Positions 27,738-36,441 are shown, numbered from the stretch's first letter. The stretch is DNA of 64,000 nucleotides from Paracoccus sp. N5 (GCF_000371965.1 NZ_AQUO01000001.1:1110001-1174000); one strand, 5' to 3'. The notes: generated by a model not told the origin, from the sequence alone. Translations and numbers: made by a program.

Positions 27738-28616
27738 ATGACTCATTGGCGAGAGAGGGCTTCGAAGGTGAACCGACCGATGCATCGAAGGGCACAGTTG
27801 CCGAACGGCCCTGGCAAGGCACTGCGCGACCTGGGGCGGGCGGCGGGCGGGGCGCTGGTCTTTGCCCTGCCGATGCTGATGACCACCGAACTGTGGGTGA
27901 TGGGTTTCTATCTGGACCGGCTGCGGCTTTTCACACTGCTGGTGACGGCCTTTCCGCTGCTCGTCTTGCTGTCGCGGCATATCGGCTTCGAAAGCACCTC
28001 GGCCTGGGCCGATGATATCCTGGACAGCTTTCTGGCGCTTGGCCTGTCCTGCGTGGTCTGCGCCATCCTGCTGGCGATCTTCGGCGTGATCGACCACGAA
28101 ACCCCGGCCGGCGAGATCGTCGGCAAGATCGCGATCCAGATGATCCCGGCCGCGATCGGCGCGCTTCTGGCGAAAAGCGCGTTCTCCTCGGTCTCGGCCG
28201 AAAAGCCGCCTGTGGAGCGCGAGGAGACCTATGGCGGCGAGCTTTTCCTGATGATGATCGGCGCGCTCTTCCTGGGCTTCAACGTGGCCCCGACCGAGGA
28301 TGTGATGATCATCTCGTATCAGATCACGGAATGGCACAGCCTGCTTCTGGTCGTGCTGTCCATTACGATCATGCACGGTTTCGTCTTTGCCGTGGGCTTT
28401 GCCGGCGGCTCGGAGGTCACGCCGGAGGAGCCATGGTGGAGCCCGTTCATCCGGCTGACCCTGCCGGGCTATGTGATCGCCTTCAGTGCCAGCCTCTACT
28501 TGTTGTGGATCTTTGCCCGTACGGATGGTCTTTCCGTGACCGGTGCCGTGATGGCGGCGATCGTGCTGGCCTTTCCGTCCGCGATCGGGGCTGCGGGCGC
28601 GCGGCTGATCCTTTGA
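27738..28616 (+). CDS. TIGR02587 family integral membrane protein (DUF2391)
   Basis: Polytopic membrane protein of 292 residues or slightly fewer, with about seven helices from residue 38 to the end. The conserved segment MIGALFLGFNVAPTEDVMIISYQITEWH is characteristic of TIGR02587/DUF2391. It is followed 12 bp later by a TIGR02588-type gene, the partner almost always next to it. The start is uncertain: the first ATG lacks a good SD; a GTG or ATG 12-14 codons later follows GAAGG. Function unknown. The 282 bp upstream, between divergent genes, shows no clear promoter. Confidence 0.82.
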   Translation: MTHWRERASKVNRPMHRRAQLPNGPGKALRDLGRAAGGALVFALPMLMTTELWVMGFYLDRLRLFTLLVTAFPLLVLLSRHIGFESTSAWADDILDSFLALGLSCVVCAILLAIFGVIDHETPAGEIVGKIAIQMIPAAIGALLAKSAFSSVSAEKPPVEREETYGGELFLMMIGALFLGFNVAPTEDVMIISYQITEWHSLLLVVLSITIMHGFVFAVGFAGGSEVTPEEPWWSPFIRLTLPGYVIAFSASLYLLWIFARTDGLSVTGAVMAAIVLAFPSAIGAAGARLIL

Positions 28617-28628
28617 AACGGGTGCAAG

Positions 28629-29015
28629 ATGACCTCGAATGCAAGCGACAAGAAATCCCCGATCGAATGGGTCATTGGCGGGCTTTCGGGCGTCGTCGTC
28701 CTGGCGATCATGCTGTTCCTGGCGACGCAGGCGATCTTTTCCGCCAGCGGCCGGCCGGTGCTGTCGATCTCTGTCGAACAGGTCGAGCGCGCGGGACAGG
28801 GCAGTATCGTCGGCATCAAGGTGGTGAATGCCGGCAAGGAGGCCGCCTCGGACATCTCGGTCAGCGCGACGGCAGCGGAACCGGGCGCCGGGACCAAGCG
28901 GCTGGAATTCGGCTATCTCGGCTCGGGATCCGAACAGCGGGGCGCGTTCGTGTTCGAAACACCGGTCGATCCTCGCCGGCTGAAGGTGCAGGTGGACGGC
29001 TATCTGCAACCGTGA
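28629..29015 (+). CDS. TIGR02588 family protein
   Basis: Protein of 128 residues with one membrane helix near the N-terminus (about 18-40) and an extracytoplasmic Ig-like beta domain (VLSISVEQVERAGQGSIVGIKVVNAGKEAASD). The pattern SPIEWVIGGLSGVVV plus the adjacent TIGR02587 gene identify the family. The two probably form a membrane complex; its role is unknown. Confidence 0.82.
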   Translation: MTSNASDKKSPIEWVIGGLSGVVVLAIMLFLATQAIFSASGRPVLSISVEQVERAGQGSIVGIKVVNAGKEAASDISVSATAAEPGAGTKRLEFGYLGSGSEQRGAFVFETPVDPRRLKVQVDGYLQP

Positions 29016-29093
29016 AGCCATGGCGCGCGGGCCATGGCTTTCCGGCATCTCCGGCGCATGGGAATGGTCGAGGGGGCCCGTATCGAGCAGCAC

Positions 29094-29257
29094 ATGAGTG
29101 AGACCGAACAGCAGGACGAATTGCTGGACGGGCTTTTGGAAAGATTACGACGAGGCGGGCTCGATGGTCAAAGACCTGACCGGGCGGCTGATGGCCTTTG
29201 GTCAGAACGTGTCCGGCATGATCGCTTCGGACGAGGTCGTGAGGGCGGCCTGTTCAG
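29094..29257 (+). pseudogene. Truncated DUF892 (YciE/YciF-type ferritin-like) gene
   Basis: Starting at an ATG (MSETEQQDELLDG) and continuing in a second frame after about 29140, the sequence reads FWKDYDEAGSMVKDLTGRL then ASDEVV, close to the middle helices of DUF892 proteins. It breaks off where the transposase remnant begins, so it was frameshifted and cut by an insertion. DUF892 genes commonly accompany general stress loci. Confidence 0.5.
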
Positions 29258-29531
29258 CATTTCCTGAAGCGCGATCTGGTGGGCGGGACGATCCAAGGTC
29301 AGGCTCTGCAGCCAGCGCCGATGCCGCATCGTCCACGGTTTGGTGCGTTGCCAGGTTCGCCCGCGGCGCAGCACGAAGGCAGACACGAGTTGCCGCTTGT
29401 GACGTTGATCCTCCGCCGCACCTTCCCGGGCTCGGACCAGATCGCGCATCGCCTCGTGCGGCTCGTCGGGGACCCAGACCGCGTCAATTCCCCGGCGCGC
29501 AGCAGGCGCGCCAGAGGCGGATCGCGACCGG
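29258..29531 (-). mobile_element. IS110-family transposase remnant
   Basis: Minus-strand fragment reading DPPLARLLRAGELT, then after a one-base loss AVWVPDEPHEAMRDLVRARE and RHRRWLQSLTLDRPAHQIA. This is the middle of an IS110-type transposase (DEDD family), lacking the N-terminal catalytic start and the C-terminal serine part. Degenerate and immobile. It abuts the DUF892 fragment on one side and the ABC permease stop region on the other. Confidence 0.75.
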
Positions 29532-29599
29532 TCCCATCGCAGCAAGAAGCCTGTTGGCAGCTTCATTCCCGCGCCCCAGAACGCTGCATTCATCCGCAA

Positions 29600-30577
29600 C
29601 TAACGCGAGATCGCCCATTTGCGCAGACGCCGGTCGCCATAGGCGGCGGCGACGACGATGATGCCCAGAAGCAACATGAACCATTGCGGCTTGACGCTCA
29701 TCACCACCAGATAGGCCTGGATCGACGACAGCACAAATGCGCCGGCCAATGCGCCGGCCAGCGAAATCCGCCCGCCGGCCAGCAGGCAGCCGCCAAGCAC
29801 GCAGGACGCAATGGCCTGCAACTCCATCAGCCGTCCCATCGAACCATCGGCGAAGCCCAGCTTGCCCGCCTCCAGCGTGCCCGCAAGGGCGGCAAGGACA
29901 CCGCAAAACACGAATGCCGACAGCTTGATCCGGTCCACGCGGATGCCGCGCGAATGGGCACTGGCCGCCGAACCGCCGACAGCCAGCAGGCGATTGCCGA
30001 ACGGCGTCATCTTCAGGATCACGATCAAAACGGCCAGGATCACGACCAGCCAGATCAATGCGGTATTGAAGCCCAGCACATCCCCGCCGCCCAGCGCGGT
30101 ATAGGCCACGCCGGACCGCGCGCTATAGGGAACCGAGAAGGAGAAGCCCTCGGTCAGCGCGATGGCAAACCCGCGAAAGATCATCAGGCTGCCCAGGGTG
30201 ATGATCAGCGACGGCGTTCCGGTGCGGGTGATCAGCAGCCCGTTGAAGGCGCCGATGGCCGCGCCCGCCAGGACAGCGGCGATCAGCGCCAGCACGGGAC
30301 CGAGACTGGCGACCAGCGCCAGATAGATCAGCGCCCCCATGCCGAAGGTCGAGCCGACCGAGATGTCGATCTCGCCCGTGCCGATGACCAGCGCCACGCC
30401 CAGCGACATCAGTCCCAGGGTCGCGGTGACCTGCAGGATCGAGGCAATGTTGTAGATATTGGCCCAGCGACCATCCGACGTCGTGGCGAAGAAGATCACC
30501 AGCAGCACCGCGATCAGGAAGATGCCCATCTCGGTATGGCGGCGGACAAGGGGCTTGAAGGCAGCGATTCCGGCCAT
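29600..30577 (-). CDS. Sugar ABC transporter permease (RbsC-like), second permease of importer 1
   Basis: Inner membrane permease of 325 residues with about nine helices and the BPD_transp_2 features VIGTGEIDISVGST and TPFGNRLLAVGGSAASAHSRGI. Belongs to the ribose/xylose (CUT2) class. ATG overlaps the ATPase stop (TGATG). It is the last gene of SBP-permease-ATPase-permease. Two different permeases suggest a heterodimeric channel. A GTG one codon upstream is an alternative start. Confidence 0.88.
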   Translation of the reverse strand: MAGIAAFKPLVRRHTEMGIFLIAVLLVIFFATTSDGRWANIYNIASILQVTATLGLMSLGVALVIGTGEIDISVGSTFGMGALIYLALVASLGPVLALIAAVLAGAAIGAFNGLLITRTGTPSLIITLGSLMIFRGFAIALTEGFSFSVPYSARSGVAYTALGGGDVLGFNTALIWLVVILAVLIVILKMTPFGNRLLAVGGSAASAHSRGIRVDRIKLSAFVFCGVLAALAGTLEAGKLGFADGSMGRLMELQAIASCVLGGCLLAGGRISLAGALAGAFVLSSIQAYLVVMSVKPQWFMLLLGIIVVAAAYGDRRLRKWAISR

Positions 30578-31353
30578 CACGCCATCTCCCGCTTCTCGAC
30601 CAGGCGACCGCCCTGGCGGATGACCTCTTCCAGTTCCTCGGCGCTCATCTTGTCGGTCGAGGCGTCCTCGATCTTTTCGCCGTTTTCCATGATGACGACA
30701 CGATCCGCCAGCTTGTGGACCTGGAAGATGTCATGGGTGATGTAGATCACCAGCAGCCCCTGCTCCTTCAACTGGACGGCCAGTTCGTTGACATGCTCGC
30801 GTTCGCGCACGGAGAGGTGGTTGGTCGGCTCGTCCATGATGACGACGCGGTTCTTGAACTCGACCGCTCGGCCGATCTTCACCGATTGCCGCTCGCCGCC
30901 CGAAAGGCGTTCCACCTCGTCATCGGCAGAGACGTTGTCGCGCAGGCCGAATTCGCGGATCACGCGGCTGGACATCTCGCGCATCTTCGCAAGGTCGAGG
31001 AACGGGATGCCCATCACCTTCTTCACCGGTTCGCGCCCGAGGTAGAAGTTGCGGGCGATGGACAGGTTGTCGCAAAGACCCACCGACTGCTGGATGGTCT
31101 CGATGCCGTTGTCGATGGCAAGCTTGGGGTGGAATTCGGTGACCTGCTTGCCATCGAACCAGACTTCGCCGGAGGTCGGCTTGTGAATGCCACAAAGGAC
31201 GCGGATCAGGGTGGTCTTGCCGGCACCGTTGTCGCCCACGAGGCCGACCAGTTCGCCGGCATGGAAATCGACCGAGACATTCTTCAGCGCGTGAAAGGCG
31301 CCGAAGTAAAGCTCGAGGTTCTTGACCTGGATCAGGGGGGTAGTGGTAGCCAT
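30577..31353 (-). CDS. Sugar ABC transporter ATP-binding protein of importer 1
   Basis: Single nucleotide-binding domain, 258 residues, unlike the tandem ATPases (RbsA) of many CUT2 systems. Walker A GDNGAGKTT, Q-loop region IETIQQSVGL, signature LSGGERQ, Walker B RVVIMDEPTNHLS and H-loop THD are intact. GGAGGAG precedes the ATG; the open frame upstream is a shadow. Between two permease genes of the same operon. Confidence 0.92.
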   Translation of the reverse strand: MATTTPLIQVKNLELYFGAFHALKNVSVDFHAGELVGLVGDNGAGKTTLIRVLCGIHKPTSGEVWFDGKQVTEFHPKLAIDNGIETIQQSVGLCDNLSIARNFYLGREPVKKVMGIPFLDLAKMREMSSRVIREFGLRDNVSADDEVERLSGGERQSVKIGRAVEFKNRVVIMDEPTNHLSVREREHVNELAVQLKEQGLLVIYITHDIFQVHKLADRVVIMENGEKIEDASTDKMSAEELEEVIRQGGRLVEKREMA

Positions 31354-31370
31354 CTGGTGCTCCTCCCGCA

Positions 31371-32327
31371 TCAAACGCTGTGCCCGAAATGGCGGGCAAG
31401 TTTCTGGTTGAAGATCACCGCCACGATCAGGACGATGCCGACAAAGGTGATGAACCACGAGGACGGCGCCCCCAGGGCGATCAGTTCATAGCGGAAGCTG
31501 GTCACGATGAAGGCCCCGAGCACCGCGCCGGTCAGCGAACCGCGCCCGCCGCTGAGCAGGCACCCGCCGATCACCGCCGCCGAGATGGCCTCGAGCTCCA
31601 TCAGGTCGCCCAGGGTGACATGGGTCTGCGGCCGGTCGGCCAGCGTCACGACCCCGGCAAAGCCCGCCAGCAGCGCGCAAAGCATGAAGGCCACGATCTT
31701 CACCCGGTCGATCCGCACGCCGCGCGATTCCGCGCTGTCCGCGCTGCCGCCGGTGGCCAGCAGGCGATTGCCGAAAGGCGTCGCCCAAAGCAGCAGGTTC
31801 AGCACGATCCCGATGGCGGCCAGCCAGAAGATCGCCGCCTCGATGCCGAAGATTTCACCGCCGAAAAGCCGGGTCACGGGATGGGCGCGCGCCTCGGCCG
31901 CGAAATTGTGGACCGAGCCGCCGGTCCAGACATAGATGATGCCGCGCGCGGTAAAGAGCCCGCCCAGGGTCACGATCATCGAGGGCAGATGCCCCTTGAC
32001 CACCGCGACGCCTTGCAGAAAGCCGACCAGCAGCGCGATCAGCAGGGCGGCCAGCATCGCCCCCGGCACGCCAAGCGCCGGGGTCAGCGTGATGAAGGCC
32101 ACACCGGAAAGACCATAGACCGAGCCGACCGACAGGTCGATTTCCTTGGTCATGATGACCAGGGCCTGCCCCATGGCCAGAAAACCCAGGATGGCGGTGA
32201 AATGGATGACATTTGCCAGCGTGGCGCGTGTCCACCAACCCGAGAAATCGATGAGGGTAAAGGCCACCAGCATGACGGCAACGCCGATCAGGGCCCCGAA
32301 GCTCTGGCCTCGCGCAAGATTATGCAT
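31371..32327 (-). CDS. Sugar ABC transporter permease (RbsC-like), first permease of importer 1
   Basis: Permease of 318 residues with the CUT2 features VIMTKEIDLSVGSVYG and TPFGNRLLATGGSADSAESRGV. Roughly 40% alike by eye to the second permease of the same operon, so the two are paralogues that probably pair. It lies 100 bp after the binding-protein gene and 17 bp before the ATPase gene. Confidence 0.88.
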   Translation of the reverse strand: MHNLARGQSFGALIGVAVMLVAFTLIDFSGWWTRATLANVIHFTAILGFLAMGQALVIMTKEIDLSVGSVYGLSGVAFITLTPALGVPGAMLAALLIALLVGFLQGVAVVKGHLPSMIVTLGGLFTARGIIYVWTGGSVHNFAAEARAHPVTRLFGGEIFGIEAAIFWLAAIGIVLNLLLWATPFGNRLLATGGSADSAESRGVRIDRVKIVAFMLCALLAGFAGVVTLADRPQTHVTLGDLMELEAISAAVIGGCLLSGGRGSLTGAVLGAFIVTSFRYELIALGAPSSWFITFVGIVLIVAVIFNQKLARHFGHSV

Positions 32328-32427
32328 GTGGGTATCCCGTTGCTTGTAAGCGGCGCGACGGCGCCGGTTGGCAGGGGCCGAACGGCCGGACTCGCCGACC
32401 GATCTGCCCCTGGGAGGGGGCCTTGGC

Positions 32428-33453
32428 TTACCAGACGTTCTGCTTGTTGTATTCGTCTTCGCCGAAGACCGCCTTGACCTGCTCGGCCCATTGGTCGGCG
32501 TTTTCCTTGTGGATGATGACGGGGCCGGTCAGGATGTCGCTCTGCGGCGCATAGCCGAAGCGCTTGTTCCAATAGAGCCATTCCATCGGCGCAAAGCCCT
32601 GCAGCCAGAAGCCCTGGCTGTTGGTGGCCAGCAGATGCCCCGCGCGCACGCCCTCGATCGAGATCGGACCCTCGTCCACGGTCAGCACGGTGATGCCCTC
32701 GCCATCGACATCCGGGTTAAGACCCATGTCATTGGCCACGCCCCAGGCCCAGGGCGAGGACCAGCCGGCGACGGTGAAGATATAGTTGGTGTCGGGGTTC
32801 GCCTGAAGATAGGACTGCAGCGCATTCCGCGCGGTCGCGGGCTCGGCGCCGATGAACAGCTCCTCGAACTGGGCGCCTGCGGCCTCCATCACCTCTTTCA
32901 TGCCCGCGCAACGCGCCTTCAGGCCCTGATGCGCGGAATCGTGGTTCGCGCAGACGACGCGGGTCGGCTTGGGGATCTCGCCGGCCTCGGCCTGGGCCAC
33001 GGCGAACTCGCCCAGCTTTTTCCCGGTCAGGAACTCGTCCCCGCCGACATAGGCCAGATAGGGGATGCGCTGATCCGCCGGGCGGGCGTCGGGGATATTG
33101 AAGGCGACGACCGGGATTCCCTGTTCGATGGCCTTGCGCAGCGGCCCTTCGAAAGCGTCCGAGCTCACGATCGGCACGGCGATCCCGTCGGGACGGGTGG
33201 CAATCGCCTGCTCCAGCAGGCGGACATGCTCTTGCACCGAGTAGTTGTTGGTCGAGATGTATTCGGTGGTGACGTTGGGATATCTCTCGCCGAACTCCGC
33301 AAGGGATTCGGTCAGCCAGTTCATGTTGGGGTCGTTGGATCCGATATGCGACACCATCACGAACCGATACGAGGGCTCATCCTGGGCGGCTGCCCCGCCG
33401 GCGCATGCCGCCGTTGCCAGAAGCGCCACGCCGAGTTGTCTAGCGACTTTCAT
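32428..33453 (-). CDS. Periplasmic sugar-binding protein of importer 1
   Basis: Type I periplasmic binding protein (Peripla_BP_4), 341 residues, with a cleavable Sec signal (about 1-22, ending AGGAAAQ). Start fixed by GGAGGAAGGC. Its opening YRFVMVSHIGSNDPNMNWL and the VCANHDSAHQGLKARCAGM stretch are typical of sugar/polyol-binding relatives. The ligand is not known. First gene of the importer operon; its promoter carries three copies of the palindrome proposed here as the IolR operator. Confidence 0.88.
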   Translation of the reverse strand: MKVARQLGVALLATAACAGGAAAQDEPSYRFVMVSHIGSNDPNMNWLTESLAEFGERYPNVTTEYISTNNYSVQEHVRLLEQAIATRPDGIAVPIVSSDAFEGPLRKAIEQGIPVVAFNIPDARPADQRIPYLAYVGGDEFLTGKKLGEFAVAQAEAGEIPKPTRVVCANHDSAHQGLKARCAGMKEVMEAAGAQFEELFIGAEPATARNALQSYLQANPDTNYIFTVAGWSSPWAWGVANDMGLNPDVDGEGITVLTVDEGPISIEGVRAGHLLATNSQGFWLQGFAPMEWLYWNKRFGYAPQSDILTGPVIIHKENADQWAEQVKAVFGEDEYNKQNVW

Positions 33454-33500
33454 GCCTTCCTCCACAAATTTTCCCGCACGGCCTCCAGCCTCCCTTGGGC

Positions 33501-33573
33501 GCAATCAACATTGCGTGCCATGCAGATGTGAATAATTTATTGCAGCCCGCTCCGGTATGTCAACAAATATTGC
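33501..33573 (-). promoter_or_regulatory. Promoter with three phased GCAA-N6-TTGC-type operators
   Basis: On the minus strand, -35 TTGACA (33563-33558), 17-bp spacer, -10 ATAAAT (33540-33535). Operator-like sites: GCAATCAACATTGC (33501-33514, exact), GAATAATTTATTGC (33530-33543, overlaps -10) and TCAACAAATATTGC (33560-33573, overlaps -35). They start 29 and 30 bp apart, about three helical turns each. Confidence 0.65.
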
Positions 33574-33604
33574 GGGCGGCAGAAGAAGGGGTGTTCCGTT
33601 GCAA

Positions 33605-33632
33605 GAAAAAAAGCGGCTCTGCCGAGCCGCTT
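33605..33632 (-). terminator. Rho-independent terminator of the SDR gene
   Basis: Perfect 9-bp stem AAGCGGCTC / GAGCCGCTT with a 4-nt loop; on the minus strand it is followed by a run of eight T with few breaks. It lies 28 bp after the SDR stop codon. Confidence 0.85.
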
Positions 33633-33659
33633 CGATCCTGTTCAAGCGCTGCTCCGACG

Positions 33660-34475
33660 CTATGGTTGCAGCTTCTGCGCCGGTCCGGGCGCCTGCGAAT
33701 CATAGCCGCCCCAGACCGATTGATCGAAGTGGATGACCGCACCGGTCATCATGCCGCTGTCATCGGATGCCATCCACAGCACCGCGCGCGCGACTTCGGC
33801 CGGATCGAGCAGCCGCCCGAAGGGCAAGGACGCCTCGGCCTTCGCCTGCCATTCCGGGTCGCCAGACTCGGCCTCTTGCAGCTTTTTCTCGTGGTCCGAC
33901 GCCATCCAGCCGATATCCAGCTGGTTCACATGAATCCGGTTGCGCATCAGCGCGAAGCCCGAATTCCGCGTCAAGGTCGCAAGCGCCGCCTTCGAGGCAC
34001 AATAGGCCGAGATGAAGGGCTGACCGGCATGTTGCGAGGTCGAGCCGATGTTGACGATACGGCCCTCGGCCCCTTCCCGGTCCATCACCTTCACGGCGTC
34101 CTGCATCAGGAAGAACGGCGCCCGGGTGTTGACGGCAAAGATGCGGTCGAACAGCTCCGGGCTGGTGTTCAGCAGGTTGCCGCGATCCGTCAGACCGGCG
34201 GCATTGACCAGGATGTCGACACGACCGAAGCGCTCGTCGACCTGGGGGATGATCGCCTGAACCTCGTCGATGCTGGACAGGTCCGCCGGCACCATCAGGA
34301 CCGGAACCCCCGTATCCCGTGTGATGCTGTCGGCAACGGCCTCTCCCTTGTGCCGGTCCCGCCCCACGATCGCCACACCGGCCGCACCCGCTGCGGCGAA
34401 CAGCCGCGCGATGGCGGCGCCCAGCCCCTGCGTGCCGCCCGTGACAACTGCTATCTTCCCGTCGATTCGATTCAT
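33660..34475 (-). CDS. SDR-family oxidoreductase
   Basis: NAD(P)-dependent short-chain dehydrogenase of 271 residues. TGGTQGLG cofactor motif near 11-18, LVNAAG, catalytic Ser in NIGSTSQ and YCASK (Tyr-x-x-x-Lys). Its substrate is likely a polyol or keto-sugar, given the ABC importer on one side and divergent iolG on the other. GGAGAA precedes the ATG; a longer reading is a shadow of the promoter and iolG. Confidence 0.85.
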   Translation of the reverse strand: MNRIDGKIAVVTGGTQGLGAAIARLFAAAGAAGVAIVGRDRHKGEAVADSITRDTGVPVLMVPADLSSIDEVQAIIPQVDERFGRVDILVNAAGLTDRGNLLNTSPELFDRIFAVNTRAPFFLMQDAVKVMDREGAEGRIVNIGSTSQHAGQPFISAYCASKAALATLTRNSGFALMRNRIHVNQLDIGWMASDHEKKLQEAESGDPEWQAKAEASLPFGRLLDPAEVARAVLWMASDDSGMMTGAVIHFDQSVWGGYDSQAPGPAQKLQP

Positions 34476-34521
34476 TGTTCTCCACCCGTGCCAGGGACGC
34501 ATGCGTCCAACCTGCACGAAA

Positions 34522-34559
34522 CATATATTGACAAATATTCTGTTCGCAACATTTATTGC
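34522..34559. promoter_or_regulatory. Divergent promoter of the SDR gene and iolG with shared operator
   Basis: Rightward: TTGACA (34528-34533), 17-bp spacer, ATTTAT (34551-34556). Leftward: TTGCGA (34549-34544), 16-bp spacer, TATATG (34527-34522). The palindrome GCAACATTTATTGC (34546-34559) overlaps the rightward -10 and the leftward -35, so one bound repressor could shut both. Confidence 0.65.
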
Positions 34560-34584
34560 AGTCACATAACCAGGAGGAGTTATC

Positions 34585-35592
34585 ATGCTGAACATCGCCG
34601 TTCTTGGCTGCGGCCGAATCGGCCGGATGCACGCGGACAATATCGCGGCGCATCCCGATGCTGCGCTGGCTGGCGTCTATGACATCCATGCCCCGGCCGC
34701 CGACGAGGTTTCCCAGAAGCTGGAGGTGAAGAACTTCGCCTCCGCCGAGGAGATCATGGCCTCGAAGGAAGTCGATGCGGTCCTGATCGCGACATCGACC
34801 GCCACCCATGCCGATCTTATCGAGGCGGCCGTGGCGGTGGGCAAGCCGATCCTGTGCGAAAAGCCGATCGACCTGTCGCTTGACCGGGTCAATCTTTGCG
34901 CCCAGCGCATCGCGGGCTCGGACGTTCCGATCATGCTTGGCTTCGTGCGGCGGTTCGATCCCGGCCATCGCGCGGTCCGCAATGCCATCGCCGAGGGCAA
35001 GCTGGGCGACCTGCGCCAGGTCATCATCAGCTCGCGCGATCCCGCGATTGCCCCCGATGCCTATATCGAGGCGTCCGGCGGCATCTTCCGGGACATGACC
35101 ATCCACGATTTCGACATGGCCCGCTTCCAGACCGGCGAGGACATCGCCGAGGTCTTCGCGACCGGATCGCGCTTCGTTGCCCCTGCGCTCATGGAGCGTT
35201 GCGGCGACTACGACACGATTTCCGTCATCCTCAGGACGGTTTCGGGCAAGCAGGTGCTGATCAACAACTCGCGCGAGGCGGCCTATGGCCACGACCAGCG
35301 CGTCGAGGCCTTTGGCGGCGCGGGCATGGCCATCTCGGAAAACCGGCGCAACCACATGGCGACCGTGCATACCGCGGCGGGCACCAATCTGGGCGCGCCG
35401 CTTCAGCACTTCTTCATCGACCGCTATGCGGAAGCCTTTGCCAACGAGATCGGCGCCTTCGTCACCGCCGTCGAGAACAAGGCCCAGCCCGAAGTGGGCT
35501 TCGAGGATGGCCGCCAGGCGCTGATCATCGCCGAGGCCGCGTTCAAGTCGATCGCCGAAGGCCGCGCCGTCAAGGTCGAGGAAATCGCGTAA
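34585..35592 (+). CDS. iolG: Inositol 2-dehydrogenase
   Basis: NAD-dependent oxidation of myo-inositol to 2-keto-myo-inositol, the entry step of the iol pathway. 335 residues, Gfo/Idh/MocA fold: VLGCGRIGRMHADNIA at the N-terminus, ILCEKPIDL with the catalytic Lys near 94, GFVRRFDPGH and DMTIHDFDMARF. CAGGAGGAG lies upstream of the ATG. Monocistronic: it ends at a bidirectional terminator facing the second ABC importer. A substrate other than myo-inositol (scyllo- or chiro-) is possible. Confidence 0.92.
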   Translation: MLNIAVLGCGRIGRMHADNIAAHPDAALAGVYDIHAPAADEVSQKLEVKNFASAEEIMASKEVDAVLIATSTATHADLIEAAVAVGKPILCEKPIDLSLDRVNLCAQRIAGSDVPIMLGFVRRFDPGHRAVRNAIAEGKLGDLRQVIISSRDPAIAPDAYIEASGGIFRDMTIHDFDMARFQTGEDIAEVFATGSRFVAPALMERCGDYDTISVILRTVSGKQVLINNSREAAYGHDQRVEAFGGAGMAISENRRNHMATVHTAAGTNLGAPLQHFFIDRYAEAFANEIGAFVTAVENKAQPEVGFEDGRQALIIAEAAFKSIAEGRAVKVEEIA

Positions 35593-35598
35593 CGCCCC

Positions 35599-35630
35599 AT
35601 GCCGGAGCGAGGGGATCCCCGCTCCGGCAT
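35599..35630. terminator. Bidirectional hairpin between iolG and the ABC ATPase gene
   Basis: Arms ATGCCGGAGC (35599-35608) and GCTCCGGCAT (35621-35630) pair perfectly, with a self-complementary GGGGATCCCC inside the loop. No T run. Located between two convergent stop codons. Confidence 0.6.
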
Positions 35631-35661
35631 CGCATGCAGGCCCATTCCCGGGAATGCCCGG

Positions 35662-36441
35662 TCAGATCGTGCCGCCCAGCGACGCTTCGAGCTCGATCAG
35701 CTCCTGTCCGCCCGCCATCATGTCCTGAAGCGCCGCCGCATCCACGTCGCCGCGCACGGCCGTGCCCAGGGTCTGGCCACGGTTCAGAACGGTAAAGCGG
35801 TCCCCCACGGCCAGCGCATGGCGCACGTTATGGGTGATGAAGACCACCCCGATGCCCTGCTTGCGCACCCGGTCGATGGTCCCCAGCACATTCGCGGTCT
35901 GGCGCACCCCAAGGGCCGAGGTCGGCTCGTCCAGGATCAGCACCTTGGCGCCGAAATAGACGGCGCGGGCAATGGCAACGGTCTGGCGCTCGCCGCCCGA
36001 AAGCGTGCCCACGGCCTGGTCCGGTCCCCGCAGCCGGATGCCCATCTTGGCCATCTCGGTCGTGGTGACGTCGTCCGCCTTGCGAAAATCCATGCGCCGG
36101 AACGGGAAGATGCCCTTTTCGGGCTCGCGCCCCATCCAGAAATTGCGGCTGACGCTCATCAGCGGGATCATCGCCAGATCCTGATAGACCGTGGCGATCC
36201 CCGCCTCCATCGCGTCGCGGGGGCTGGCGAAGGTGACGGGCCTGCCCTCGATCAGCATCTCGCCTTCCGAAGGACGAAACACGCCCGACATGGTCTTGAT
36301 GAAGGTCGATTTCCCCGCGCCATTGTCGCCCAGCAGGCAGTGGCATTCCCCCGGATGCACATCGAAGGACACCCCGGCCAGGGCGATGACATGGCCGAAA
36401 TGCTTCTTGATGTTCCTCATTTCCACGATCGGCGTCGTCAT
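35662..36441 (-). CDS. Sugar ABC transporter ATP-binding protein of importer 2
   Basis: Single ATPase domain of 259 residues: GDNGAGKSTF (Walker A), QDLAMIPLMSV, LSGGERQTVAIAR (signature), VLILDEPTSALG (Walker B), ITHN. Alike in layout to the inositol importer ATPase family (IatA), but half the length of tandem types. ATG overlaps the permease stop (TGATG). Last gene of PhyH-SBP-permease-ATPase. Confidence 0.92.
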   Translation of the reverse strand: MTTPIVEMRNIKKHFGHVIALAGVSFDVHPGECHCLLGDNGAGKSTFIKTMSGVFRPSEGEMLIEGRPVTFASPRDAMEAGIATVYQDLAMIPLMSVSRNFWMGREPEKGIFPFRRMDFRKADDVTTTEMAKMGIRLRGPDQAVGTLSGGERQTVAIARAVYFGAKVLILDEPTSALGVRQTANVLGTIDRVRKQGIGVVFITHNVRHALAVGDRFTVLNRGQTLGTAVRGDVDAAALQDMMAGGQELIELEASLGGTI

